This document shows, piece after piece, positions 1-6,258 of a DNA stretch of 10,002 nucleotides. The position numbers and the translations under genes are program-made. The stretch lies in contig JAUTWY010000063.1 in NCBI GenBank assembly GCA_030838305.1, forward strand, positions 1 through 10,002. Direction: 5' to 3'. Each line of letters starts with the position of its first letter. The first letter of the stretch is position 1. The stretch is from Acidobacteriaceae bacterium. Lineage in GTDB: Bacteria; Acidobacteriota; Terriglobia; Terriglobales; Acidobacteriaceae. The notes beneath the pieces are model-generated. The model had not been told where the DNA came from and made no database searches. It was given only the letters and a program-made list of their open reading frames with translations.

Positions 1-767
1 CGCGCGTCGTGGGCGCGGGCGATACGGCGGATGCGCTGCTGAAGGCGGTCGACGATCCTCCGGACATGGTGGTCTGCGACTACCGCATGCCGGGTATGGA
101 CGGACGCCAGCTCGTCGAGAAGCTGAAGAGCCGGCCGGCCACGGCGAATTTTTCCGCCGTATTGATGGCCAGCCGGGTCGACATTGATGAGCGTCTATCT
201 CCGCAGGATGCCGCGGACGACTACCTGGTCAAACCATTTTTTCTCAAAGATGCGACGCGGCGCATCAAGCGCACCATCGACCGTATCGCGCTCGAGAAAA
301 TGGCGAAGACCGCCCCCTCCGATGGCGTGGTGCGCGGAAACCTCGCCCAGATGAACGTCATCGACCTGATGCAGTCCCTCGAAATGGGGCGTAAAAGCTG
401 CCAGCTCAAGCTCAATTATGAGGGCGACAAGTGTGAGGTTTTTTTCGTCGAAGGACAGGTGAAGCACGCGACCTATGGGGTGCTGACCGGCGATGAAGCG
501 GTTTTCAAAGTACTCCGCTGGACGGGCGGCAATTTCGAATTGAACTTCGAAGGCAAAACCGATCAGGAGACTACCAAGCTCAACACCCAGGGATTGCTGA
601 TGGAGGGCTTGCGTCTGCTAGACGAATCGCAACGCGAAGGCGGCGCTGAGCCCGCGGAGGACAGCGCAACCAGTGCGAGCGCAAGCGCGGGTGGCGGAGC
701 AGGCCCTTCCGCCAGCCCGGCAAGAGGATCGAAAGAAGAGGAGGAAGATGTCCTCCTCGATAACTGA
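1..767 (+). CDS. Response regulator with receiver and C-terminal PATAN (DUF4388) domain, 5'-truncated by the window edge
   Basis: The reading frame is open from the first base (first full codon at 3), so the true start lies outside the window and the first receiver strand with its acidic pocket is missing. Visible receiver features are the phosphoacceptor Asp in CDYRMPGMDG (codon at 78-80), a Ser in VLMAS at the conserved Thr/Ser site, and the Lys of YLVKPF. This receiver therefore looks competent for phosphorylation. After a short helical linker, a PATAN/DUF4388 domain spans about bases 336-566, recognised by GNLAQMNVIDLMQSLE, the FFVEGQVKHATYG strand-turn and the GDEAVFKVLRWTGGNFEL ending. 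PATAN domains are mostly found in bacterial signalling proteins and are thought to mediate protein contacts; no DNA-binding domain is present. The tail is low complexity (Ser/Ala/Gly, then an acidic run) and overlaps the next gene by 20 bases. Output partner is unknown. Confidence 0.9.
   Translation, partial: RVVGAGDTADALLKAVDDPPDMVVCDYRMPGMDGRQLVEKLKSRPATANFSAVLMASRVDIDERLSPQDAADDYLVKPFFLKDATRRIKRTIDRIALEKMAKTAPSDGVVRGNLAQMNVIDLMQSLEMGRKSCQLKLNYEGDKCEVFFVEGQVKHATYGVLTGDEAVFKVLRWTGGNFELNFEGKTDQETTKLNTQGLLMEGLRLLDESQREGGAEPAEDSATSASASAGGGAGPSASPARGSKEEEEDVLLDN
737..747 (+). promoter_or_regulatory. Ribosome binding site of the moaB/mog-like gene, inside the upstream coding region
   Basis: A purine-rich AGAGGAGGAAG lies directly before the ATG at 748. 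The same bases encode the acidic Glu run near the end of the response regulator. This site decides the start: the longer frame from a GTG at 673 would add 25 residues unlike the family's N terminus. AGAGG at 737-741 is 6 bases from the ATG. Confidence 0.65.
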
Positions 768-1272
768 GAAGTCAGTTGAGGGATCTGCGCCCGCAGTTCT
801 CACCGCCGCTGTGGTCACAGTCAGCGATTCCTGTGCTCGCGGTGAACGCACGGATGTTTCGGGGCCGGCGGTTGCGGAAGCCTTGAAGAACCTTGGCTTT
901 CGGGTGGTGGGGACGCGAATCGTGCAAGACGATTCCATGCAGATTCAGAACGCCCTCGTCCACCTCGCGCTCGAAGCGCGCTTCATCGTTACCACCGGCG
1001 GCACTGGGATTGCGCTTCGCGACGTTACACCCGAAGCCACTGCGGCGATTTGCGATCGTTTAATTGACGGCGTCGGGGAGCGCATGCGCCTCCAGGGCGC
1101 AAAGAAGACTACCTACGCCGCACTGAGCCGCGGCGTGTGCGGAGTACGCGAGAAGACCTTGATCCTGAACCTGCCCGGCAGTCCCAGCGGCGCCGTGGAA
1201 TCTTTGCAAGCAGTTGTGGATCTGATTCCTCACGCCCTGAACTTGTTGGAAGGTAAGACGGAACACGCGTAA
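748..1272 (+). CDS. mog: MoaB/MogA-family molybdopterin adenylyltransferase
   Basis: The 174-residue product matches the MoaB/MogA family in length and motifs. In the last step but one of molybdenum cofactor synthesis, such enzymes adenylylate molybdopterin with ATP to prepare it for molybdate insertion, in the cytoplasm. Seen in the sequence: the opening strand AAVVTVSDSCARGERTD (residues 20-36), the nucleotide/pterin-binding TTGGTG (82-87), RDVTPEAT (91-98) with the family's essential-type Asp at 92, and the closing LNLPGSPSGAVESL (140-153). The ATG at 748 is chosen because of its strong Shine-Dalgarno and because the family core begins about 18 residues later. It overlaps the response regulator by 20 bases, which suggests translational coupling. 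tatA follows after 72 bases. Whether it should be named moaB or mog cannot be settled from sequence alone; single-domain proteins of both names share these motifs. Confidence 0.9.
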   Translation: MSSSITEKSVEGSAPAVLTAAVVTVSDSCARGERTDVSGPAVAEALKNLGFRVVGTRIVQDDSMQIQNALVHLALEARFIVTTGGTGIALRDVTPEATAAICDRLIDGVGERMRLQGAKKTTYAALSRGVCGVREKTLILNLPGSPSGAVESLQAVVDLIPHALNLLEGKTEHA

Positions 1273-1333
1273 CGCCAGTTTGACTTCCCCCTAGGCGTCC
1301 AGTACCGTATAAGAGACGTTGTAGTGCGCTTTT

Positions 1334-1338
1334 GGAGG
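1334..1338 (+). promoter_or_regulatory. Ribosome binding site of tatA
   Basis: GGAGG lies 6 bases before the ATG at 1345. It rules out the upstream in-frame GTG at 1324, which would place RFWRFP before the hydrophobic helix and bury this site inside the coding region. Confidence 0.7.
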
Positions 1339-1344
1339 TTCCCC

Positions 1345-1551
1345 ATGCTTGAAGGCCTGTTTCAACCGACCCACCTAATCATCATTTTTGCCATTGCCCT
1401 GCTGGTTTTCGGTCCCAAGAAGTTACCGGAACTGGGCAAGGGTCTGGGTGAGGGAATTCGTGCTCTGAAAGAGGGCATGAAGGATAACGCCTCGGCCTCG
1501 TCCGCTTCGGACCAGAGCAAGACACCCGAATCCAAAGAGCCTAAGGCCTGA
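1345..1551 (+). CDS. tatA: Sec-independent protein translocase subunit TatA
   Basis: This 68-residue protein has the complete TatA plan. A short periplasmic N terminus (MLEGLFQP) is followed by one membrane helix (about residues 9-22), the hinge FGPKKLPELG (22-31), an amphipathic helix (about 29-45, GKGLGEGIRALKEG) and a hydrophilic Ser/Lys/Glu tail. TatA subunits oligomerise in the inner membrane and help open the path for folded proteins with twin-arginine signals, working with TatC. The FGPKKLPELGKGLG hinge resembles TatA/E more than TatB, and the short length also fits TatA. No tatC is visible here. Its position after a molybdenum-cofactor gene is sensible, since many Tat substrates are molybdoenzymes; that link is inferred from adjacency. 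Confidence 0.93.
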   Translation: MLEGLFQPTHLIIIFAIALLVFGPKKLPELGKGLGEGIRALKEGMKDNASASSASDQSKTPESKEPKA

Positions 1552-1676
1552 TCGAACTACCGCCTCGTGTATCGCGCTCCTCTGATTTAGCTGCCACTTT
1601 GTGTGCGTTTCCCATCCTTTCCAGGCAATTCCGCATCTGAGCTGTGACTTTTAACTCTGGCATCCGGAGGTAGGCA

Positions 1677-2762
1677 GTGTTGCGTAAGAAGCTTATTGCC
1701 CTCGTCTTGTTGGGATTGGCCCCAGCAGTTTTCGCCGACCAGATCACCTTAAAAAATGGCGATCGCCTTAGTGGGAAGATCGTGAAATCGGACGGTAAGA
1801 CTCTGGTGTTGCACACCGAGTTCGCCGGAGACGTCATCGTTGACTTTAAGGCAATCACGCAGATCAGTGCCGACGAACAGTTGCGTGTCAGCACATCGGA
1901 TAAAACGACGCTGGTTGGCCCGGTGACCAGTGGCGAAGGAAAAATCGAAGTTGCCACCAAAAATAACGGAACCGTGGACGTGCCGCTCGGAAATGTTGTG
2001 TTGATAAGAGACGAGACCGCATATGAGAAGTCCTTGCATCCCGGACTGCTGCACGGGTGGAACGGCGGTGTCAACGTGGGCTTCTCGCTAGCCCGCGGCA
2101 ACAGCGAAACCAGCAATCTGGCTTTGGCTATCAATGCCGTACATCCCACCTTGAATGACAAGACCACCATTTACCTGAGCGCGATCGAGACCAAGAATGA
2201 TCTGGCCAGTCCCAGCACGGTGGCCAACCTGGTTACAGGGGGGCTACGCTACGATCACGACCTCAACCCGCGATTATTCGGCTTTGTGGGAGCCGACTTC
2301 ATGAGCAATGCGCTGCAGAACCTCGACCTGCGCGGGGTGTATGGCGGCGGACTTGGCTTTCACGCTATCAAGTCCGACAACACTTTACTCGACCTTCTGG
2401 CCGGCCTGAACTACACCCACGAAACTTATTCCAACGGAGCGGAAATTACGCCTGTGACCGTTCCCCCTACGTTCACTTCGTATGGCGTAACTCACCGATT
2501 CATCGCGCTTACTTTGGGCGAGGAATTGATGCACCAGGCTGGCAAGACGACCGTGATCATACAGAAGCTTTATTTTTATCCGGACTTGTCCAACACTGGC
2601 GAATATCGAGCCACGTTCGATCTCGGCACGGTGACGAAAATCAGCAAGTGGCTGGGGTGGCAGAATCAGTTCATCTATATCTATGTCTCAAACCCACAGC
2701 TGGGCGCCAAGAAAAACGATCTGATCCTGACGACCGGGTTGAATTTTTCGTTTACCCACTAA
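1677..2762 (+). CDS. DUF481-family outer-membrane beta-barrel protein with N-terminal beta repeat
   Basis: The gene starts at a GTG with a good Shine-Dalgarno (GGAGG at 1666-1670, 6 bases upstream) and encodes 361 residues. Residues 1-20 are a Sec signal peptide (KK, hydrophobic core, AVFA before D21). Residues 24-63 and 72-111 look like two copies of a small beta module, each with an L-x(5)-G core (LSGKI; LVGPV), a GK turn and a G-x-V-x-V strand. From about residue 128 the protein alternates polar and hydrophobic residues with glycines and aromatics (WNGGVNVGFSLARGNSETSN at the start), typical of a DUF481 barrel related to the YdiY 'salt-induced' proteins. The last strand is LILTTGLNFSF, followed by TH, so the C-terminal Phe is two residues from the end. 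The function of the family is not firmly known; a structural or pore-like outer-membrane role is likely. It appears to be transcribed alone or with the next gene (gap about 70 bases). Confidence 0.82.
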   Translation: MLRKKLIALVLLGLAPAVFADQITLKNGDRLSGKIVKSDGKTLVLHTEFAGDVIVDFKAITQISADEQLRVSTSDKTTLVGPVTSGEGKIEVATKNNGTVDVPLGNVVLIRDETAYEKSLHPGLLHGWNGGVNVGFSLARGNSETSNLALAINAVHPTLNDKTTIYLSAIETKNDLASPSTVANLVTGGLRYDHDLNPRLFGFVGADFMSNALQNLDLRGVYGGGLGFHAIKSDNTLLDLLAGLNYTHETYSNGAEITPVTVPPTFTSYGVTHRFIALTLGEELMHQAGKTTVIIQKLYFYPDLSNTGEYRATFDLGTVTKISKWLGWQNQFIYIYVSNPQLGAKKNDLILTTGLNFSFTH

Positions 2763-2830
2763 GGGTCAGAGACAAATCCTGCCAGAGTGAATCCTAGAAT
2801 GCCTTGGCGCCATCCTAAGTGCTGGTGCCT

Positions 2831-4480
2831 ATGAACTCTAAAGCTGGGAAGGTTTTGGTTGTCGAGTCTGACGAAAGACTCAGGGAGCAGATCGTTGCGG
2901 TACTGAGCGATGCGGGATTCGAGGTCACAACCGACTACCAGGAGGGGATGAAGGCAGTGCTCGCCTTCGATCCCGACGTGGTTGTTCTGGGCGCCGATCC
3001 GCCCCAGCTCGATTGTTGCGACCTTCTTTCCGAGATCAAGAGTTCCAGGCAGACTCACAACATACGCGTGGTGATGCTATCTCCGGGCGGACCAGCCGAG
3101 CGCACTCGGGGGCTGGATCTCGGAGCCGACGATGTGCTGTCCTTACCCTTCGACTCCCACGAATTGCTTTCGCGGCTTCGTTCCCAACTTCGAAGCAAAT
3201 CGATCGCGGACGAGATGCGAGAGCGGCTGCGCCTTGCCGAGGAAAATCGAAACTCAGCCCAGCAAGTGATGACAGCAGTCAATGAAGAGCGACGGACTCT
3301 TAGGGTTGGTGGACTGGCGACTATGGGAGTGCTTCTGGTTGCCGCTCTGGTCTCTGTTTTCTTCTACCGTCGCACCCAGGAACAGAATACCCGGGTATAT
3401 GCGGCCATCACTCGATTGCAGACCGGCGTGCGGACCCAACAACAGTTGATGGAGCGCTCGCGTCGGGCTTCTGAAGACGGGGAGCATAGTTCATCCTCGG
3501 CGAGCGATCCGCAAAAGCTGCAACTTCAGAAGAAGAGCGAGAGTCTGCGATCGCAAATTGCCATCGGCAAGACAGAAAACGGCGCCGTTCTGCAAAATCA
3601 ATTAACCGCGGTAGAAGATCGTCTCAAGAAACTCGAGACCGAGGGAAAGATTGCGCAGACGATCATCCAGTCCTATGAGCCAAGCGTCTGCCTCATCCAT
3701 GTTGTGCTAGCCTTCCGCGATCACACCACCGGATTGAAATTGCACTATGCGGGTGTAGCGAACAATGGCCAGCCGACGACCGACGACCATAACAACCCCC
3801 TCTTGAGCCTGACCGGCAGCGGACCGGAAGTCCACCTGGATGCCTTCGGTACCGGGTTTCTCGTCTCCAGCAAAGGACAAATTCTCACCAATCATCACGT
3901 AGCCGAGCCTTGGTGGCAAAATGATGAATTGAAGGAAATGGTGGATCAAGGCCTGGAGCCGGTGATTGCTGAAATGACTGCTTATTTCCCCGGCGTTCGA
4001 CACGGCCTTGCCATCGACACCGAGAGGATTTCCTCCACTGCGGACGTCGCTGTCGTGAAAGGAAACGTTTCAGAGCTGGGAATCAAACAGATCGCCCTTG
4101 CCGATGGCCGCCGTTCGGCCGTCAGTGGAGGCCCCGTCGTGCTCCTCGGGTATCCAACCGCCCTCGATGCAATTCTGGCTCGCGCGGGCTCGGAAACGCT
4201 CCAATCCATCGCGGCCGCCTCCAAAGGCGATCCGAAACAGGTGATGGAAGAGCTTGCCCGCCGCGACCTGATCAGGCCGGTCACCACGCAGGGGCACATC
4301 GGCGACGTATTGCCTGACAAAATCGTCTATGACGCCCAAACCACGTCGGGCGGTTCCGGCGGTCCGCTTTTCAATAACGAAGGCAAAGTCATAGGAATAA
4401 ACTTTGCCATGGTGCGTGAGTTCGGCGGATCGAATTTTGCCATTCCCGTGGCTTACGGCAGGTCCCTTCTGAAGCCATAG
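2831..4480 (+). CDS. Membrane-anchored pseudoreceiver-coiled coil-S1C (HtrA-like) serine protease fusion
   Basis: The product is 549 residues from the ATG at 2831; a GTG at 2819 would add four residues, and neither start has a clear Shine-Dalgarno. Residues 7-123 form a receiver fold: KVLVVESDER holds the acidic pocket, Ser84 the Thr/Ser site, and the LGADDVLSLPF segment the last strand. The phosphoacceptor position is Gly54 (VVVLGADPPQLD) and the conserved Lys is Leu105, so it probably cannot be phosphorylated in the usual way. A charged helix (about 127-158) leads to one transmembrane helix (159-179), then coiled-coil regions (about 183-212 and 228-275). A trypsin-like domain follows with an apparent full triad: His356 in LTNHHV, Asp405 in ADVAVV and Ser509 in GGSGGPL. 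GSNFAIP near the end is also typical of HtrA-like proteases. No PDZ domain follows. Likely topology is receiver in the cytoplasm and protease in the periplasm. Substrate is unknown. Confidence 0.87.
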   Translation: MNSKAGKVLVVESDERLREQIVAVLSDAGFEVTTDYQEGMKAVLAFDPDVVVLGADPPQLDCCDLLSEIKSSRQTHNIRVVMLSPGGPAERTRGLDLGADDVLSLPFDSHELLSRLRSQLRSKSIADEMRERLRLAEENRNSAQQVMTAVNEERRTLRVGGLATMGVLLVAALVSVFFYRRTQEQNTRVYAAITRLQTGVRTQQQLMERSRRASEDGEHSSSSASDPQKLQLQKKSESLRSQIAIGKTENGAVLQNQLTAVEDRLKKLETEGKIAQTIIQSYEPSVCLIHVVLAFRDHTTGLKLHYAGVANNGQPTTDDHNNPLLSLTGSGPEVHLDAFGTGFLVSSKGQILTNHHVAEPWWQNDELKEMVDQGLEPVIAEMTAYFPGVRHGLAIDTERISSTADVAVVKGNVSELGIKQIALADGRRSAVSGGPVVLLGYPTALDAILARAGSETLQSIAAASKGDPKQVMEELARRDLIRPVTTQGHIGDVLPDKIVYDAQTTSGGSGGPLFNNEGKVIGINFAMVREFGGSNFAIPVAYGRSLLKP

Positions 4481-4521
4481 GCCGGCGTCGCTACAAGATC
4501 TCTCGTTCCGTTCCTGCTCAC

Positions 4522-4556
4522 CTCTACTTGAAAGACACGTCTACCACCGAGTAGAG
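4522..4556 (+). repeat. Inverted repeat CTCTACT-N21-AGTAGAG
   Basis: A perfect 7-base inverted repeat has arms at 4522-4528 and 4550-4556. Arm centres are 28 bases apart, which would put both arms on a similar face of the DNA helix. The right arm can also pair with TCTAC at 4540-4544 to make a 5-base stem with a 6-base loop. It overlaps the proposed promoter before the LolA-like pair, so it could be an operator; no regulator can be named. Confidence 0.4.
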
Positions 4557-4557
4557 T
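4528..4557 (+). promoter_or_regulatory. Candidate sigma70-type promoter for the LolA-like/Asp-box gene block
   Basis: TTGAAA (4528-4533, five of six consensus bases) and TAGAGT (4552-4557, four of six) are separated by 18 bases. They lie about 55 bases before the first LolA-like start, in the 131-base gap after the protease gene. Transcription would begin near 4564. This is a pattern match only. Confidence 0.35.
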
Positions 4558-4599
4558 ACTGTTTCTCGTTTTCCGGGTGTTCATTCAGTCCTCCACAAC

Positions 4600-4604
4600 A
4601 GGAG
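4600..4604 (+). promoter_or_regulatory. Ribosome binding site of the first LolA-like gene
   Basis: AGGAG lies 7 bases before the ATG at 4612, favouring it over the TTG immediately upstream at 4609. The surrounding AACAGGAGT is repeated exactly before the second copy (5402-5410), showing that the duplicated unit includes its translation signal. Confidence 0.65.
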
Positions 4605-4611
4605 TCGCTTG

Positions 4612-5379
4612 ATGCGTCACGCCTTAATTGTGCTGATTGCTGTGCCCTGCTTTGCTATCCTTTCTCACTCCCAAACCGCGGACGAACTGATTGCTAAGAA
4701 TCTCCAGGCCCGGGGCGGGATGGAGAAGATGAAGGCCATCAAGAATATCCGCATGACCGGAAGGTTCGAGGGCGGCGGAGGTTTTACCGCTTCCATAGGC
4801 CAGGAGAATGCGCGGCCGAATCTGGTAAGGGAAACATTCTCGCTGCAAGGGATGACGGCGATCCAGGCTTATGACGGTACAACGGGGTGGCAAGTTCAGC
4901 CCTTTGGCGGGAAAAAAGATCCAGAGTTGATGGGCGAGGACGACCTGCGCGACGTGTTGCTGGACGCCGACTTCGATGGTCCCCTGGTGGACTACAAAGA
5001 GAAGGGCAGCACCGTGGAATATCTCGGCCCTGACATCGTAGATGGCGACGACGCGTTGCGGCTCAAGGTGACGTTGAGAAACGGCGACATCATTTACGAT
5101 TATCTTGATCCCGATAGCTTTATCGAGATTCGCCGTGAAGTGCAGCAGTTTATTCGAGGCTCACAGCGGGATAAGGTCTTCGGGTTGGGCTCCTACAAGC
5201 CAGTCGCAGGCGTGATGTATCCATTCTCGATCTCGCAGGGGCCGAAGGATCATCCGGATGCGCAAACCATAACCGTGCAAAAGATGGAAGCGAATGTGAA
5301 GATGGATCCGGCGGACTTCATGCTGCCGGAGTCGTTGAGGACCGAAGAGAAAAAATCCGGGATAGTCGGGGTTCACTGA
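4612..5379 (+). CDS. Secreted LolA-like protein, copy 1 of a tandem pair
   Basis: This 255-residue protein has a Sec signal peptide (MRHALIVLIAVPCFAILSHS, cleavage probably before Q21). The mature start, TADELIAKNLQARGG, is the pattern seen in many predicted secreted 'outer membrane lipoprotein-sorting' (LolA/LppX-fold) proteins of Acidobacteriota and relatives. Then come strand-rich segments, including YDGTTGWQVQPFGG and YDYLDPDSFIEIRREV, consistent with a half-open beta barrel that could hold a lipid or other hydrophobic ligand. Known LolA proteins carry lipoproteins across the periplasm, but this one lacks the context of the Lol system, so its cargo is unknown. It is closely similar to the next gene along its whole length. 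It is preceded by a candidate promoter and probably leads an operon. Fold assignment is by pattern and is moderately sure. Confidence 0.78.
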   Translation: MRHALIVLIAVPCFAILSHSQTADELIAKNLQARGGMEKMKAIKNIRMTGRFEGGGGFTASIGQENARPNLVRETFSLQGMTAIQAYDGTTGWQVQPFGGKKDPELMGEDDLRDVLLDADFDGPLVDYKEKGSTVEYLGPDIVDGDDALRLKVTLRNGDIIYDYLDPDSFIEIRREVQQFIRGSQRDKVFGLGSYKPVAGVMYPFSISQGPKDHPDAQTITVQKMEANVKMDPADFMLPESLRTEEKKSGIVGVH

Positions 5380-5396
5380 TTCGCTCACTGATTCGC
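5373..5396 (+). repeat. 12-base perfect tandem repeat across the stop codon of LolA-like copy 1
   Basis: TCACTGATTCGC occurs twice head to tail (5373-5384 and 5385-5396). The stop codon TGA (5377-5379) lies in the first unit. A decayed version follows the second copy (about 6182-6211). Confidence 0.85.
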
Positions 5397-5414
5397 TCGG
5401 GAACAGGAGTTTCC

Positions 5415-6188
5415 ATGCGCCACACCGCGATGGTTGTGATTTTGACGACGTGCATCAGTGTGTTTGCGTGCGCTCAAACCGCGGAAGAACTCGTCAGCAA
5501 GAACCTCCAGGCTAAAGGGGGGCTCGACAGAATCCAGTTTGCCAGGACCCGGCTTGCCACGGGCAGAGTTAGAGGTGGCGGGCGCCGAGTCTCGGTCGCA
5601 ACCTTCAAACAGATGAATATGCGCCCGAATCTGGTCCGAAACAACCTCACCCTGCAAGGGATGACGGCGGTCCAGGCGTACGACGGTTCCGTGGGCTGGC
5701 AAACTCAGCCCTTTCGCGGACGCAAAGAGCCGGAGTTGATGGGCGAGGATAATGTGCGGGACTTGCTTCTGGCCGCCGATTTTGATGGTCCCCTGGTCGA
5801 CTATGCCGCGAAAGGCAACAGGATCGAATATCTGGGACACGCCGAGGTGGACGGCGATGACGCCTTGCGGCTAAAGGTGACGCTGAAAAACGGCGACATT
5901 GTTTATTACTATCTCGATCCCGATACTGGGCTGGAAATTCGCGAAGAAATTCAGCAGTTTATCCGGGGATCGGTGAGGGAGCGGGTGGTCGAGTTGGGAT
6001 CGTACAAGGCGGTGGGTGGAGTCATGTACCCTTTCTCGATCTCCGAGGGGCCGAGGAACAATCCGGGCGCTCAGGTGACCTCGATTGACAAGATTGAAGT
6101 GAACGTACCTTTGCAAGAATCTGACTTTGCGCTGCCAGCGTCGCTGAGGACTGAGGAAAAGAAGTCCGGGATGGTCGGGGTTCGCTGA
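5415..6188 (+). CDS. Secreted LolA-like protein, copy 2 of a tandem pair
   Basis: A 257-residue paralogue of the preceding gene, starting at an ATG 5 bases after AGGAG (5405-5409). The signal peptide is MRHTAMVVILTTCISVFACA, with cleavage likely before Q21. Blocks shared with copy 1 include RPNLVR, LQGMTA, PELMGED, ADFDGPLVDY, VDGDDALRLKVTL, QQFIRGS, GVMYPFSIS and the C-terminal SLRTEEKKSG. I estimate about 60% identity by eye, highest in the C-terminal two thirds and lowest around residues 36-65. That pattern suggests one shared core function with a variable N-terminal surface. It sits 35 bases after copy 1 and 70 bases before the Asp-box gene, so co-transcription is likely. As with copy 1, the LolA-like fold and hydrophobic-ligand role are inferred. 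Confidence 0.8.
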   Translation: MRHTAMVVILTTCISVFACAQTAEELVSKNLQAKGGLDRIQFARTRLATGRVRGGGRRVSVATFKQMNMRPNLVRNNLTLQGMTAVQAYDGSVGWQTQPFRGRKEPELMGEDNVRDLLLAADFDGPLVDYAAKGNRIEYLGHAEVDGDDALRLKVTLKNGDIVYYYLDPDTGLEIREEIQQFIRGSVRERVVELGSYKAVGGVMYPFSISEGPRNNPGAQVTSIDKIEVNVPLQESDFALPASLRTEEKKSGMVGVR

Positions 6189-6222
6189 TTTGTCTCACAG
6201 ATTTGCTGGAATGAAGAAGACA

Positions 6223-6240
6223 ACGAAAACTCATTTTCGT
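6223..6240 (+). promoter_or_regulatory. Short hairpin upstream of the Asp-box gene's ribosome binding site
   Basis: ACGAAAA (6223-6229) and TTTTCGT (6234-6240) pair perfectly around a CTCA loop, ending 4 bases before the AAGGA at 6245-6249. The stem is AT-rich and there is no following T run, so it is unlikely to be an intrinsic terminator. A role in translation or RNA stability is possible. Confidence 0.3.
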
Positions 6241-6244
6241 GGAA

Positions 6245-6249
6245 AAGGA
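6245..6249 (+). promoter_or_regulatory. Ribosome binding site deciding the start of the Asp-box gene
   Basis: AAGGA lies 9 bases before the ATG at 6259. Starting here puts a clean signal peptide at the N terminus, whereas the in-frame ATG at 6211 or TTG at 6190 would prepend a basic segment of 16 to 23 residues. Confidence 0.55.
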
Positions 6250-6258
6250 CTCGTAAAC

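Noticed and set aside
1280..1313. Possible promoter for tatA: TTGACT and TATAAG
   Set aside because: The spacer is 22 bases, too long for a normal sigma70 promoter. At 17 bases the -10 would be TACCGT, a poor match. tatA may simply be transcribed with the upstream gene.
1541..2170. 209-residue open frame on the minus strand
   Set aside because: It lies antisense to the DUF481 gene, which has a signal peptide, ribosome binding site and family pattern. The antisense product shows no recognisable domain.
2802..2812. Short palindrome TGGCGCCA before the protease gene
   Set aside because: Eight bases with no loop and no neighbouring copy; it is likely to occur by chance in GC-rich DNA.
5460..5474. 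Possible lipoprotein box (VFAC) in the second LolA-like protein
   Set aside because: Phe is unusual at the second lipobox position and the ACA/QT site next to it is a good ordinary signal peptidase site. Copy 1 has no Cys there.
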